Origin: Ahaetulla prasina
Lineage: Eukaryota; Chordata; Lepidosauria; Squamata; Colubridae
Length of the DNA stretch: 64,000 nucleotides
Assembly (NCBI RefSeq): GCF_028640845.1
Contig: NC_080541.1
Span: forward strand, 33,571,935-33,635,934
Reading direction: 5' to 3'
The position numbers and the translations under genes were made by a program. Under the pieces are notes generated by a model. That model was not told where the DNA came from, did not search any database, and saw nothing but the letters and a program-made list of their open reading frames with translations. Shown piece after piece: positions 1-11,477 of the stretch. Positions within the stretch are counted from its first letter, which is position 1. The number at the start of each line of letters is the position of its first letter.

Positions 1-223
1 GTTTTACCTGACTTTTTAGTATTAGCATATATTTAATGTATCCCTTTGATGTCTGCTAAGAAGAAATTAGGTGCGCCATTCCAGAAAGTTATCTGAGAGA
101 CCTACTCTGGCAAATCCAAGCTCCTCAGAGCTGCTCTCATCTTTACCTTGTCCTAAAAGTTGAAGGTGGCAGACCTGGCATTTTAAGATTGTATTGCAGA
201 GAGAAAATCAATATTTGTTTTAC

Positions 224-369
224 CTGTTAATAATGAACCAGGCAACAGTCAGCATCCCTGCTAGCCAAGTCCCACTCATAAGCCAGCTGGTTACGAACAA
301 TGCGGTCACATAAATGCCCTGTAGCCCAAATACTATGCCAATGTAAAAATAGACTGGCTCAATAACTTC
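224..369 (-). CDS. DPY19L4: DPY19L4 coding exon 6 (last exon in window)
   Basis: Encodes [11 protein letters not shown] followed by a long hydrophobic stretch and ending ...TVAWFIIN plus two bases of an Arg codon. This matches the second membrane region of DPY19L4 closely, and better than DPY19L3, whose sequence around it reads YLEPVYFYIYTLF. The acceptor is TTTTCAG before GAAGTTATT and the donor is AACAG/GTAAAA. It enters in phase 0 and leaves with two bases. The protein family sits in the ER membrane; DPY19L1 and DPY19L3 C-mannosylate tryptophans of secreted proteins, while the activity of L4 is not established. The rest of the gene lies beyond position 1. Confidence 0.93.
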
Positions 370-2158
370 CTGAAAAGTAAAAGATAAATATTGTTTTATA
401 AACATATAGTAACTGAGTGATAGTTAGAACATCTCAACTGAGATTTACCAAGGGAAAAAGCTTCCTGTAGCCCCAAGGGACCATCAACTTATGTAAACAA
501 AGAAAGACTAAATCATGACTCTAAATGTTTTCATCTGGCTGCTGAAAACTCTCATGAAAATAATTCCAGTTCTGCCACTTTTTGAAAGTTCTTTTACCTA
601 TGTGAGGACAACTTGTATGATTTAATGTGTACGTACATTATTTCAAATGCAAGTTTTGTCTTTGTTTGTAGACTCTGTAAACCACTTAGAGAGGGCTGCA
701 AAGCACTGTGGAGTGGTATATAAGTCTAAGTGCTAGTCCCAAAGGTGCTTTTTTTCTTTAAAGATGTTTTGCTTCTGATCCATGGTTATCCCAAAGGTGC
801 TTTTTCAGAAGGCAACTGGACTTGTTTCTTTCTTTGATGAGAAGCAAAATGTCTTCAAAGAAAAAAAAACACAAGAAACTTCAGATGCCTTCTGAAAACG
901 CACCTTTGGGACAACCATGATTTGGATGACTGAGAATCTCCATACACTTCTAAGTGCTAGTGCTAGTCTAGTCTCCTGCCCTTACTTAATATTTAGAGTA
1001 TTATACCTGAGTTATACCAACACAAAGACCAAATGCATTCCTTGGCCTTAAAGAGCTACGCACACATGTCCCGTTAGACTCTGAAAGGATAGTATAGATT
1101 CAACTCACCAACTATATCAAGTTGAATCCTCACCCATGAGATTGGACATATTTAGGCTGCTTCACATAAAACAGTAATTCTCAAACTTTGATCTGCTTAC
1201 TACTGATGACCTAAGAAAGCTCCCCTAGGTAGTTCATGCAGCCAGAGCCTGCTTGCCACATCAAGCCCCACCTCCTCCCTACATACATTGTACCAGTAGA
1301 TAGCTGACTTGCAAAAAAGATCAGTAATTAAATACTAATTCAGTGTGAAGTGCATAAATGATAATAGAATAGGAGCGTTAGCCTTCTGAAAAATGCCAAC
1401 ATGGAATAATCTAAAATGCAGTTACCAACTGCAATCTATGCCTTACTAGCAAAACCTGTAGACTCACCCAAACAACCCCCTCCCTGCCTCCCCTTCCCAA
1501 GTGCCGCTAAGGATTATAATAATGAATATCTCAACATGAAGTTTCACTGGGCTAGAACTCCTTAGCCCTAACTTCTTAAAAGATTGCTACAACAGATCAT
1601 TCATGGCCAGAAGTTTCTGCTCAGACTTGTTATTCTGGCATAGCATATATAAACTAATTCATTAAATAAAGTAAGGAGATTGTTTTAATTTAAGTAATGC
1701 TTCTCTTAGCTGCTCAGGGATTTTAAAGGGTTAGGAACTGAAGTTCACGAAAGAGTGGCTTGACAAAGATTAGCTAATGAATTCATGATAAAACCATGAT
1801 ATGAATACAGAATTTGCCAGCCCAGAACCTCAATACTTTAGTGTTTCTAGGGGCTGACCCAAAATTCTTGCTACCATAAACTGTAATTGCCAGTCTTGAT
1901 CCCGAGTGTGATCCCAACATTATTAGTTTCTTAGACTTTTTTTGCTTTCTTAACTAAGTTGACACAGGAGGAATCACACAGGAGCAAGCTGCATTTTTTT
2001 CCTAAGCAAATGGAGTACTCTTGATGCGAAGTAAGATGGCCTCCTATTAGTTCGTATTGTTTTCACCTGGCCTCTGAAATAAAGCAAGCCCGTTTCTTTT
2101 AGGCAGTAAACTTTCCTGGTTCCGAGACACAAGATGATAAAAAAGAAAAGATGCATAC
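370..2158 (-). other. DPY19L4 intron 5
   Basis: Non-coding. At 661-735 there is a LINE-type 3' end (GTAAACCACTTAGAGAGG ... TATATAAGTCTAAGTGCTAG). At 737-945 lies a copy of the GAAGAAGCTTCTT repeat family. The rest shows no recognisable feature. Confidence 0.7.
737..945 (+). repeat. Dispersed repeat 'P' copy 1
   Basis: Starts GTCCCAAAGGTGCTTTTT and ends near GCACCTTTGGGACAACCATGA ... GAGAATCTCCAT, so its two halves are partly complementary. The same sequence recurs at 24.6, 27.0, 49.6 and 50.5 kb. The class is not known. Confidence 0.6.
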
Positions 2159-2280
2159 TTCACTGCCAGATGCCTGATATAAAATGCTGGCAATCAGTTC
2201 TGGATACAAAGTCATCTGTCGTACAGTGTTCATTGTTTTTAGTGACAGGGTCCTGTTGTCATGAATAAGCTGATGAATGC
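2159..2280 (-). CDS. DPY19L4: DPY19L4 coding exon 5
   Basis: Translates to (G)IHQLIHDNRTLSLKTMN... ending [17 protein letters not shown], which matches the first luminal loop of DPY19L4 (human: [25 protein letters not shown]). The acceptor is CCTCTGCAG/GCATTC and the donor is GTGAA/GTATGC. It enters in phase 1, completing a Gly codon with exon 4, and leaves in phase 0. The NRT sequon (Asn of HDNRT) faces the lumen in the family topology. Confidence 0.93.
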
Positions 2281-3120
2281 CTGCAGAGGAAGGAGGCACG
2301 GAGATACGGTAATTTTTTCCCCTTATTATACAAATAGTTGTATCCAACAAAATAAATAACCCAGATGTCCACATTATTTATTTATTTATTTATTTATATC
2401 TGAAAGACATATCTAGCTGTCCCAATTTATCATCTCAGCAAGTGACTCTAGTTAGCCAATGATAATATTAACTAAACAAACAAACAAATAAGGCAACCAT
2501 CAGCATAGTACAGAGGCATTGTGGACATTCTTAAGAACCTCTCAACATAGAACAGCCAATGGAAAATCAACAGGGTCTGGGCCATCAGGACCTGGGGGGA
2601 AATGATGTTTGATTGGGAAGATGTTCCAACAGATCAAATCAGCTAACATGGTTTCATACAGGGAGCTCAAAGCATGTCCACTCTGTCAGTTCTGTTGAGA
2701 TGAGCAGAAACTATTGGGGATAAGTTATCTCACAAGTTTGTCTTATGCTTCTACCATATTTCTGTGTGCTACCCTATAAAATAAATAAATGCCCATCATC
2801 ATCACGCACTATAGAAAGCTCCTACATGCCATCTCATAAAAATCAGGAGGAATATAAAAGACATTTGATTTACTGGAGATAATCTATTCTTGCTTGTTTC
2901 TGAAAGTAGATTATTCAACCAGATTCTTTCTAAAGCTTGTTTGAGAAGATGACTGCACCCCATGATCATGGCAATTTGACAGAAAGTCATATCCATAGGC
3001 CTACAATTCCAGGGGACAAACTTCATGTCTATCCTGAAATCTAGCTGTGTACTTAATGTTCAGTGTCAGATCTGGCACTAGACTTCAGACGACAATACAA
3101 TCTGAAGAAATACTCTATTG

Positions 3121-3240
3121 GGAGCCAATGTGGTAGAATGATTAGGATATTGGACTAGGACTGGGGAGACTACGGCTCAGATCAACATCAGTCATGGGAA
3201 ACCTATTGGATGACTTTGGGTCAGCCCAACTACTTTGCAG
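3121..3240 (+). mobile_element. tRNA-derived SINE fragment
   Basis: GAGCCAATGTGGTAGAATGATTAGGA (wording split: box A region at about 3122-3146) followed by a degenerate box B and GGATGACTTTGGGTCAGCCC. This is the head of a common reptile tRNA-related SINE. The tail is lost. Confidence 0.6.
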
Positions 3241-3308
3241 AGTTGTTTGGCTGTAATTGTTTTTAAATTTCAATGCTTTTAGTAAATCTTAAGTCTCCCT
3301 AATTGTCT

Positions 3309-3570
3309 ATCAACTCTTTTTCCTCTCTTCTTTTGGGAGCTCATGTGAATCATCTCATAGTAATTCATATAGGCTTCTCTAAATCACCACCCAGATTTGA
3401 GGCACATCTCCCTTTAGTCCAAACCTAGCCCATGGTTAGGGAGATGTGCCTCAAATATTAATGGGAGATGTGCTTCAAATCTGGATGATGGTTTCGAGAA
3501 GCCCATATAAATCACTATGAGATCATTCGCATGAGTTCCTAAAAGAAGAAAAGTAAAAGAAAAAAAGTTA
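3309..3570. repeat. Foldback element, arms of about 105 bp
   Basis: The left arm (3309-3412) and right arm (3463-3570) are near-complementary: CTCATGTGAATCATCTCATAG on the left against CTATGAGATCATTCGCATGAG on the right. The spacer carries an extra inverted copy of the GAGGCACATCTCCC motif, making nested hairpins. No target duplication was resolved. Confidence 0.7.
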
Positions 3571-3779
3571 ACCCATGAGCTAGCTTTTTATAAATAATTG
3601 GATTAATGAAATTACAAATGAGATCCTAGAAAATAAGAGATAAAATGGGTAGATAAAAGGTTTGCTAATCTCCACTGCATTGAAGCACACATGTAAATTT
3701 AGAGTCACATAAACTTTCATTCAATCTGTCCCAGAGTTCTGTATAGCCTGAAGATTTGCAAGCATTTAGCCCTAGAAGA

Positions 3780-3912
3780 TCACTGAAGCAGTAGGCATGA
3801 GTTTAAATGGATTCCAGAGGATGCTAGAGGACAGGAAGGCCTGGAGGAACGTTGTCCATGGGGTCGCGATGGGTCGGACATGACTTCGCAACTAACAACG
3901 ACAACAACAAGC
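3780..3912 (+). mobile_element. BovB LINE 3' end
   Basis: Encodes the last residues of the BovB reverse-transcriptase ORF (VTEAVGMSLNG ... EDRKAWRNVVHG), then TGGGTCGGACATGACTTC and a short (CAA)n-like tail. It is truncated at the 5' side. Confidence 0.8.
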
Positions 3913-3984
3913 CCTAGAAGGTAATGCATCCTGTACAATCCTGATTTCTCCTCAGTTACAATTTAGCAAGTGTATTTGCTTTAC

Positions 3985-4075
3985 CTTTTTTAAAAGAGGA
4001 GGCTTTTAACAGTTCTTTATAAAATGAATAGTAAATGGCACTGTCACCATGAAATGTGATTTCTCGTTCAAGTTC
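3985..4075 (-). CDS. DPY19L4: DPY19L4 coding exon 4
   Basis: Encodes [20 protein letters not shown] then [10 protein letters not shown] plus one base of the next Gly codon. It matches human [20 protein letters not shown] closely. The acceptor is TCTCTAG/GAACTT and the donor is AAAAAG/GTAAAGC. In this conserved luminal segment DPY19L1/L3 carry an acidic Glu (...TE.GLYYSYYK); L4, here as in mammals, has Asp (GDSAIYYS). Enters in phase 0, leaves in phase 1. Confidence 0.94.
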
Positions 4076-4269
4076 CTAGAGAAAAAACAACAACCAGAAA
4101 ATGTAAGCTACAAATAACATGAATTCCCCCAATCCCTCTCTCACAACACAAAGATTATACTTTCAAAACTGAATGGTCTACTAATTCACAAATTTCCCCA
4201 AATTTCAAATGGACAATGAAAAAAGGGACCATTAGATTGGCTTAAAACATCAAATCACTTTCTTTCTGA

Positions 4270-7029
4270 GACTTCCGCTGGCAATGCAGGCTTCGTGGAC
4301 ATTCCTTTGGAATCGTCTGCCCTGGGTTTCATCAAACCGTCCCTGACAGCGTAAATGGGCTGTCAAACGGTTTGGAATTCTCTCCCCCGGGAGAAGGGGG
4401 AGGGAAGAGTGGTCAGGTTTGGGTAGAGCTCCCCGGGAGCCCCTGGAATTTAACCAGGAGATCGAAGGGTGAGAGCTCCCCTTTAGCCTGACGAAGCTCC
4501 GTGCCCAGGGTGCTTCTGTTTATACAGAAGCCACGACCATCTCTGTGCCAAGATTTATTTTTAAAGAGAACTCAACACAGATAGAACAAAGTAGGAGGAC
4601 TAGCAAGAATTTGCAAGTAATAAATCTTAACTTCAGCTCTTAAATAGCTTTCCTTTGAACTAACTTTTAACTTGAGCGGATTTAAAATGGCGTTTGCAAT
4701 ATACAAAGGAAAGTGAAACTATAAAAGGACAAAGGAAGAGAAGAACATAACAAGCTACTTTTTAAATGGAATGAATAAGAACTGTTAATGATTTTTTTTC
4801 TTTTTACCTTTTTCTTTATCACAATGTTTAAGAAGAAAAGTTTATTGAATTTTTTTTTCTCTTTTTGGTAGATTTTACAGTTTAAGAATGGCTCTTAAGC
4901 AAACAGAACTAACTACTAAAATCTTGGAAACTTCTTCACTTCAAATATGGATATTTTTTTATAGGAACTTTTGGAGGCTTATCTTTTCTTAATAAGTTTT
5001 TAAACAAGAGATTTTTTACACCAATATATTAAAGATTGGAAATTCTTTATTGTTAGATGTTAAGCTGATTGGTGAGCAGATGGTGGAAAATGTGTAAGAT
5101 AGAAGACAAGGGGAAGGAGAATGCTTAAGATGTGATTTTGATGGTATTTTTTTAAAAAATATATATATATAGGGTTTAATTTTTACAACTGACTTATTTT
5201 GGGTATAAGGTGTTACTATTTGATATATGTGAGGTATAAAGGAATGGGAAGATGGAATATTGTTTAACTTTTGGAGGACAGATAGAAAAATTTATGGATG
5301 TAATGTTGGTATTTGGTTAAATAGAATTTAATTGTTATAATTGATATATTTTGGATATAAGTTATAATTTTAATAATGTTATTTGACAGATGTAAGGTAA
5401 ATTGAAGAAATATTAATATTAGCAATGTTATTTGATTTATGTAAGTGATATTAAAGATATGAGAAGATAGAATATTGTTTATTTTGGAGATTGGATAAAA
5501 ATTTAAGAATTTAAGATGGAAATATGAATTATATTTGGGAGACTGTTTAAGGAAGAAAGGTATATTATAAAAGAATTTCTGATGAATACTGGAAGATGGA
5601 ATATCGTCTTGGTCTTGATCGATGAAGATTGGATATTAAAACTATAAGATTCTGAAGACTTCAGGAGTGGAATGGATTGATATATATTTGGTGTTAATTG
5701 ATGAAGATTGGATATTAAAACTATGTATTTTATTGATGAACTGGAATTACTAATTTAATTGGAAGATTCTGAAGATTTTAGGAGTGGAATGGACTGATAT
5801 ATAATGGACTGGAAGAAGAATGTACTTTTTTGTTTCTGGAAGGGGAGTTAAGGTCTTAGAGAGAGGAGTGACTATGGATTATGACTTATGTTGTATTTTA
5901 ATTTATGATTGTTAATCTTATACCCTGTACTTTGTTCTGGGAAGTCTCGGGGGTGGGAGGGAGGGAGGGAAGGGGAGAGGGGAGATGAAGGATCAATGTA
6001 AAGGAATGATTGAAGATATGTAATTAAGAAATAGAAATAATTTGAAATGAAATCGGGCTGCTCAGCTGCCATTTCAGAAGGAATGGAAAGGAGAGGAGAG
6101 AGTGAAGGAAGAAAGTAGGTAGGAAGAGAGAGGTAGAAAAGGGGAAAGGAGAGGAAGAAAGGTATATTATAAAAGAATTTCTGATGAATACTGGAAGATG
6201 GAATATCGTCTTGGTCTTGATCGATGAAGATTGGATATTAAAACTATAAGATTCTGAAGACTTCAGGAGTGGAATGGATTGATATATATTTGGTGTTAAT
6301 TGATGAAGATTGGATATTAAAACTATGTATTTTATTGATGAACTGGAAATACTAATTTAATTGGAAGATTCTGAAGATTTTAGGAGTGGAATGGACTGAT
6401 ATATAATGGACTGGAAGAAGAATGTACTTTTTGTTTCTGGAAGGGAGTTAAGGTCTTAGAGAGGAGTGACTATGGATTATGACTTATGTTGTATTTTAAT
6501 TTATGATTGTTAATCTTATACCCTGTACTTTGTTCTGGGAAGTCTCGGGGGTGGGAGGGAGGGAGGGAAGGGGAGAGGGGGGAGATGAAGGATCAATGTA
6601 AAGGAATGATTGAAGATATATAATTAAGAAATAGAAATAATTTGAAATGAAATCGGGGCTGCTCAGCTGCCATTTCAGAAGGGAATGGAAAGGGAGAGGA
6701 GAGAGTGAAGGAAGAAAGTAGGTAGGAAAGAGAGAGGTAGAAAAGGGGGAAAGGAGAGGAAGGAGAAAGGGGAAAGAGAGAGGGTTAGAAAGGGTGGAAG
6801 AGAAGAGTAGGGAAGGAGGAGAGGATGTAGAAAAGCGAAGGAGAGGAAGGATGAAGAAAGTAGAAGAAAGTAGAGAAGGGAGGAGGAAAGGTTTGTTAAG
6901 GAAGGAAGTGGTAGCTGGGCAGGTCCAAATAAGTAACAAATGAAAGTTAATGACTAATGTTGAATAAGAGACTGTATATTGAATAGGTTGTTAGAAAATG
7001 GAAATAAAACTTTTTTACTAAAAAAAAAA
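4270..7029 (+). mobile_element. L1-derived non-autonomous element A
   Basis: Begins GAGACTTCCGCTGGCA, like the 5' end of the 61.1-63.9 kb element, and ends in an A tail (7020-7029). A start homologous to L1 ORF1 (M-A-L-K-Q-T) is at 4888 but stops after 34 codons, and no coiled-coil, RRM or reverse transcriptase follows. The 3' part shares TTATGATTGTTA ... ATACCCTGTA with the other copy. Similar AATC[A/G]CTTT sequence on both sides may be a target duplication. Sits in DPY19L4 intron 3. Confidence 0.75.
5551..6762 (+). repeat. 602-bp tandem duplication in L1-derived element
   Basis: GGAAGAAAGGTATATTATAA starts at 5551 and again at 6153, and the two units stay nearly identical to about 6762. 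Differences are mostly single bases in homopolymers and purine runs. The spacing is 602 bp. Confidence 0.9.
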
Positions 7030-7249
7030 TCGCTTTCTTTTTTTTTTTTTTTGGGAAGAATTAACTACCTCTGCAGACAAAATAGTCCCTAAATGCAAAT
7101 TTCACTCATTCTCATTACGCTTTTGAAAGAGGATTCTTTCAAAATGCCCTCAATGGTCTTTGAGCATCAAATTTTATTTTACAAAAAATTATGTTCCCCA
7201 TCCACCCAGTTAACTATTCATCTTTGACACAGTCGATGGATTATATTTA

Positions 7250-7715
7250 TAACAAACTAGCTGGATCCCCGTGTTTCATTACGAAACTATGTGATCGGGC
7301 TTGATAAATCAACACTTACAGCTTGAATCCCCCCCTATCCTATCCCCTTCTCTCCCTCAGGTTTGCCCCACAGAAATGTCTCCTATCCTATCCCCTTCTC
7401 TCCCTCAGGGTTTCTAGCCCCTTCTCTCCATGGGGCTTGCCCCACAGAAACCTGTCCTATGCTATCCCATTCTCTCCAGAGTTATTTTCAAGTTAGGAGG
7501 GGGAGTAGAAAGTCTAACTAATTAGCATCAGAATGTGTTATAATAATATAGGAAAATACTAATGCTCTGATGGTCATTTCAAAAAAAATCCTTTCTTAGT
7601 GAGCACCTAGAAGCCAAGAGGAACATACATGGCAGATTTCAAGTTTGTAGGCTTTACGGTTCTGGAGATTTCATGATTAATGCATGAGTGGTTTTCGCTT
7701 TTATATATAGAGATT
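7250..7715 (+). repeat. Unclassified interspersed repeat with internal short tandem
   Basis: Runs from AACAAACTAGCTGGATCCCC to TTTCGCTTTTATATATAGAG. Inside, CCTATCCCCTTCTCTCCCTCA is repeated (one unit split over 7335-7408) with a third partial copy to 7465. No coding sequence or terminal repeats recognised. Confidence 0.45.
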
Positions 7716-8395
7716 ATAGGAAAATATGAGTTTGCTACTTCTATTTATGAAAGCTAGATAGCTCAAGGTTACAGCTACAGTTTCATAAGGACATAGCAGC
7801 TAAGTTACAACATGTGAATGTTCTAGTAACAAATTGTCCTTTTTCACCTGGCCTATCAAGTTGCTTAAACTAGAAGAAGCTCTGAAAAGCTTGAGGGATA
7901 TATTTTCCAACTTTGCTTCAGATGCTTAAAAGCTGAGATTTCAGTCCCCAAATGGGATGCTTTTACAGGCTGGCCAAAACTTTCTAGAGCTATGGCCTCA
8001 GCTTTCTGTGATAGTAGTATCACAGGATTAATACTATTGAGACAGCTCTGCTTTTCTTAATGGTTCACAGGAAAGTCAACAGGCCCCAAAGTATATTTTA
8101 AAGGCTGAAAATCTGGTTTTTGTACGTGTGGTGCACCCATTCATGCTTCAATAAGAGAATGCCAATAAAACAGGATAAAGCTATAAATTCATTGTGAAAG
8201 GAAGTAAAAGGGAACCTCTTCACAGAAAAATAATTAAGGATGTGATAAGAAAAACTAAGAAACCTACTTTATGCAGTTTATCATTCCATCTGGACTCTAG
8301 ACTGGGTGTAGGCAATCATGGCTTATCATATGTTTGGTCCTACATTGTCCATGACCAATGGCCAGGTTAAGTACTCTTTGTCAGATGGCCTAGAC

Positions 8396-8512
8396 CACGA
8401 GTCTCCAACCGTGGCAACTTTAAGCCTGGCGGACTTCAAACTCCCAGAATTCCCCAGCCAGCTGGGGGTTTAAGTCCGCCAGGCTTAAAGATGTCAAGGT
8501 TGAAGAACCCTG
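8396..8512. mobile_element. hAT-like MITE 'M' copy 1
   Basis: Near-palindrome with GTCTCCAACC ... TGGCAACTTTAAG at one end and its complement at the other. It is flanked by 8-bp GCCTAGAC (8388-8395) and GCTTAGAC (8513-8520), the target-duplication length of hAT transposons. Confidence 0.8.
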
Positions 8513-8605
8513 GCTTAGACATTGTAGGAACTGCACATCTGTTTATAAATAAGCCAACTTTCTGCTTGTATAACATAACAGACTTTATTGTTTGAGATTC
8601 CTTAC

Positions 8606-8731
8606 CGGCCTAGTAGAAAACCAGAATTTGCGTTCATGGTATGTTGAAAGATATATGGCATACATCATTCCACTTATGATTGCTGTAATGCAGCCAAAGA
8701 AAAGCTTTGTAAAATGTGGAATTAAGACATC
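8606..8731 (-). CDS. DPY19L4: DPY19L4 coding exon 3, frame broken by one extra base
   Basis: Carries the first membrane segment. The 5' half reads (Y)[10 protein letters not shown] and the 3' half, one base out of frame, reads [18 protein letters not shown] then [13 protein letters not shown]. Both parts match DPY19L4 (human VLFQRFAKIFIGC ... [11 protein letters not shown]). The shift is at the five-T run (AAAAA on plus, 8700-8704), where four would restore the frame; with the shift removed the exon is 125 bp and its phases fit exons 2 and 4. The acceptor is TTTTCAG/ATGTC and the donor is GGCCG/GTAAGG. A sequencing error, a polymorphism or real gene damage are all possible. Confidence 0.92.
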
Positions 8732-9094
8732 TGAAAAGAAATATAATAAACATCAAATAAAGTAACTGAAAAGCTATGTTTTCATATCAAGTCCAATGCC
8801 CAATGTTTGTCAAAGCCGTCTGCAATGCAATAAGCAGGTGGCAGCAGAGGGCTACTGCCCAACCAGTCCATAAGTACAAAACACCAAAATATACAACACC
8901 AAACTCTGTAGACACAAGAATGGAGGATGTGGTAGAAGTCCTGATCTGCTGTAGAGAACAAAGAGGATGACTCGATGGAGAAAGGGAAGGTCTATTACCA
9001 AAGCATCAAAAAGGAAACATTGCTTGCAAGAATATGTTACCATAGCCAATCTAAATAAAAGTAGTTTTTAGTCTTCTGTGAAGTCTATTTCTTG

Positions 9095-9765
9095 ATTTCA
9101 TCTGACTCAGACTGGCAAAGGCCTCAGACTCAATCCAGACAAAATGGAGTGCCTAATTATTTCAGGATAATAATAATTTTGAATCTCTGTGCTTGCCCGG
9201 GAACAGCAGACCCACAAGTTGGAATTCAAGTAGAGCAGATAAAAGTTGTGGCCAGGAGACCTTTGGCCTAACACTGGCTAGAGTGCCAGTTCTAACTTTA
9301 CTAGAAACAGAATGCACTGGGAACAGTCCCTTGGGCTCTTGTCATCTAACAATTGAATTACTGTATTGTAATTTGCTCCCTGTGGGATTCCCTTTGAAGA
9401 CCATCTGGAAACTTCAACTGATCCAAAACGCAGCAGGCCATGTGCTTACTGGATAGCTAGGTATTGCCAGGTTACACCACTGCTGAGGGACCTGCATGGC
9501 TCCTGATGTTTCCAAGTACAATTCAAGGTGTTGGTTGTTACCTATAAAGCCTTAGTTCATTCAGGTCCTGGAATCTAAGAGTCTGCCTTTCCAAGATCAA
9601 TTCTGTCTACCCAACCCAGGGCACTGGGTGATCAGGGGGAGTCTGCTGAAGATCCCTCCCATCATGAGGTGCAATAAGAAAGATCTGAATTGCAGGCATT
9701 CTATATATAAGGTCCCTCCTAGGGAACACCTTGATCCTTGAGGTGAGTATGGCTCCCACTCCTAT
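9095..9765 (+). mobile_element. L2-clade LINE fragment
   Basis: Conceptual translation around 9360-9450 gives YCNLLPVGFPLKTIWKLQL then IQNAAGHVL, the C-terminal block of L2 ORF2 (DYCNALY.GLP...KLQLVQNAAARLL). Upstream GLRLNPDKMEC-like sequence also fits L2. Frames are broken and the element is truncated. Confidence 0.8.
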
Positions 9766-10660
9766 AGTCATATGAAATATAGTAAAAACATCACTTTTTC
9801 AGAAGGTCCTCAGAAATAATTTCTGTAAAGACATCAGCACTAATACGGCTTTGTATTATAATGTTGCTATTGTATTTTGTATTTTATATACTATCTCGAA
9901 TCCTTTGGGAATTACATAAATCTTGTAATGAAACAAGCAAAATATTTACAGAGTTTGCTCCATGGACATTCATGAATTCACAGATTATAATTCGATGTTA
10001 CAGGCATCAATAATATACAATTGGGTAAATCAGATTTGTTAGCCTATTTTGGTATCTGTTGAGTTTTCTCAAATCAAATAGGATTGTTTATTTGCCTGAA
10101 TGGTGAAATAGACAAACTGGGGGGGTGGGGGTGGAAATCAAGGCACATTCCTTAAAAGCAGACATCTGTAAAAGTTTAATCTTCATTCATATCTTGCTAA
10201 AAATTCAAACACGCAGCTTGCTTGCATTTTACATAGTAGTAACTTGTTATATACCTACAGCTGTCTCTGTTTAAATGATCTGTATTTAACCTAAATTGTT
10301 GGGAATTTGTGCATAGCATATCAATCAATTTAGATCTCCTGTGGGTTTTTTTTAAAAAAAGTTTTTAAAAAATTATATTTAAGCTGTGCCAGGTAAATAA
10401 AATAGATTCAGGTGTTCTCAACAGCCTGTACCAAACAAACAGTGAGGACAAATTTACAGATTACATCCCAATAAGTATAACAAAGTTCTAGCATCAGAAG
10501 AAAACAAAAGCGACAAAGGGACTTGATTTTGAGGAGAAAACTATTATTGTTATAATCTGTTCCAGACCAGAAACTGGCTATATGTAATCCTTGGTTAGCA
10601 TCCAATCATTCTATGGCCATTCAAATTTGTGATGGCTCTGAACAAGAGGCATTTAAAACT

Positions 10661-11014
10661 TGGTCCTTGACGTTCCAGCAACCAAAGTGCCCCTGTGGTC
10701 ACATGATCATGATCTTTGCATTCAACAACTGACCCCAATTTCTAACCATAGTAGTTTCTCACGGTCACATGATCATGATTTCCAACCTTCCCTGCCATCT
10801 GTACACAAGCAAAATCAATGGGGAAGCCAGCAGGAAGTTGAAAGTCACAGTCACATGAGGTCTGTGCTTAAAGTCACTTGCTTAATAATTTGCTTAACAA
10901 TGGTAACTGGGGACTTCCAGAACTGCGTCCCTAAGCAGCCCAGCGATGGGATGTCACGCTTTACGACCACATCACTTAACATTTCCATTGTTAAGTTACC
11001 ATCACTGAGGACCA
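10661..11014. mobile_element. Palindromic TIR element 'T' (diverged subfamily)
   Basis: Ends TGGTCCTTGACG and CACTGAGGACCA are inverted repeats. The interior has the family hallmarks GGTCACATGATCATGAT, CAATGGGGAAGCCAGC and TGCTTAACAATGGTAAC. Open reading frames across it are shadows. Confidence 0.65.
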
Positions 11015-11477
11015 TCTGCATTTCAGCAGCAGAGACTGTTATTTTAAAAAGAGAGAAAAAAACTTTTGAATTCTTATACATAGAAAAAGTTCAGCTATTG
11101 TGCTGTTAACACAATAGAGCAGGAACTCCATCCCTGCAAGACTGCCAGAGACAAGGCATGTGATCTTTCCTCTTTTGCGGCTCTTCTTGGTGGATTTTTT
11201 TAGAAAATTAATTTGCCAAAAAGTTTAGCAATTATTCTGTGTTGACTGTAAAATATAGATTCATAACCTCAAAGCTGCTTTTGGTTTTGAAGACGGATCA
11301 CTTTCAACAGGCTTGCGTACAAAGTGGAATAAATATATGGCATATTTTAGCTCACATCTTTTTCCAGAATAAAGATTTCTTATCCATTCTACACAGAAAA
11401 ATATATTTCTATATCTAATTCCTTAAAAACAAATATATATGGAATTGAAACACTGACAGAAAAGTGATATAACTCAC

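Larger units (their letters stand above)
2281..3984 (-). other. DPY19L4 intron 4
   Basis: Non-coding. Holds an (ATTT)n run at 2376-2398, a tRNA-derived SINE fragment, a foldback repeat and a BovB 3' end, listed separately. Confidence 0.7.
8732..11477 (-). other. DPY19L4 intron 2
   Basis: Non-coding. Contains an L2 fragment (9095-9765) and a palindromic element (10661-11014). 9770-10660 is AT-rich with a G-rich run at 10117-10133 and nothing else recognised. Confidence 0.65.

Noticed and set aside
6496..6939. 147-residue Ser/Leu/Pro frame on the minus strand
   Set aside because: It is the complement of the purine-rich 3' part of the L1-derived element, and is partly repeated by the tandem duplication.
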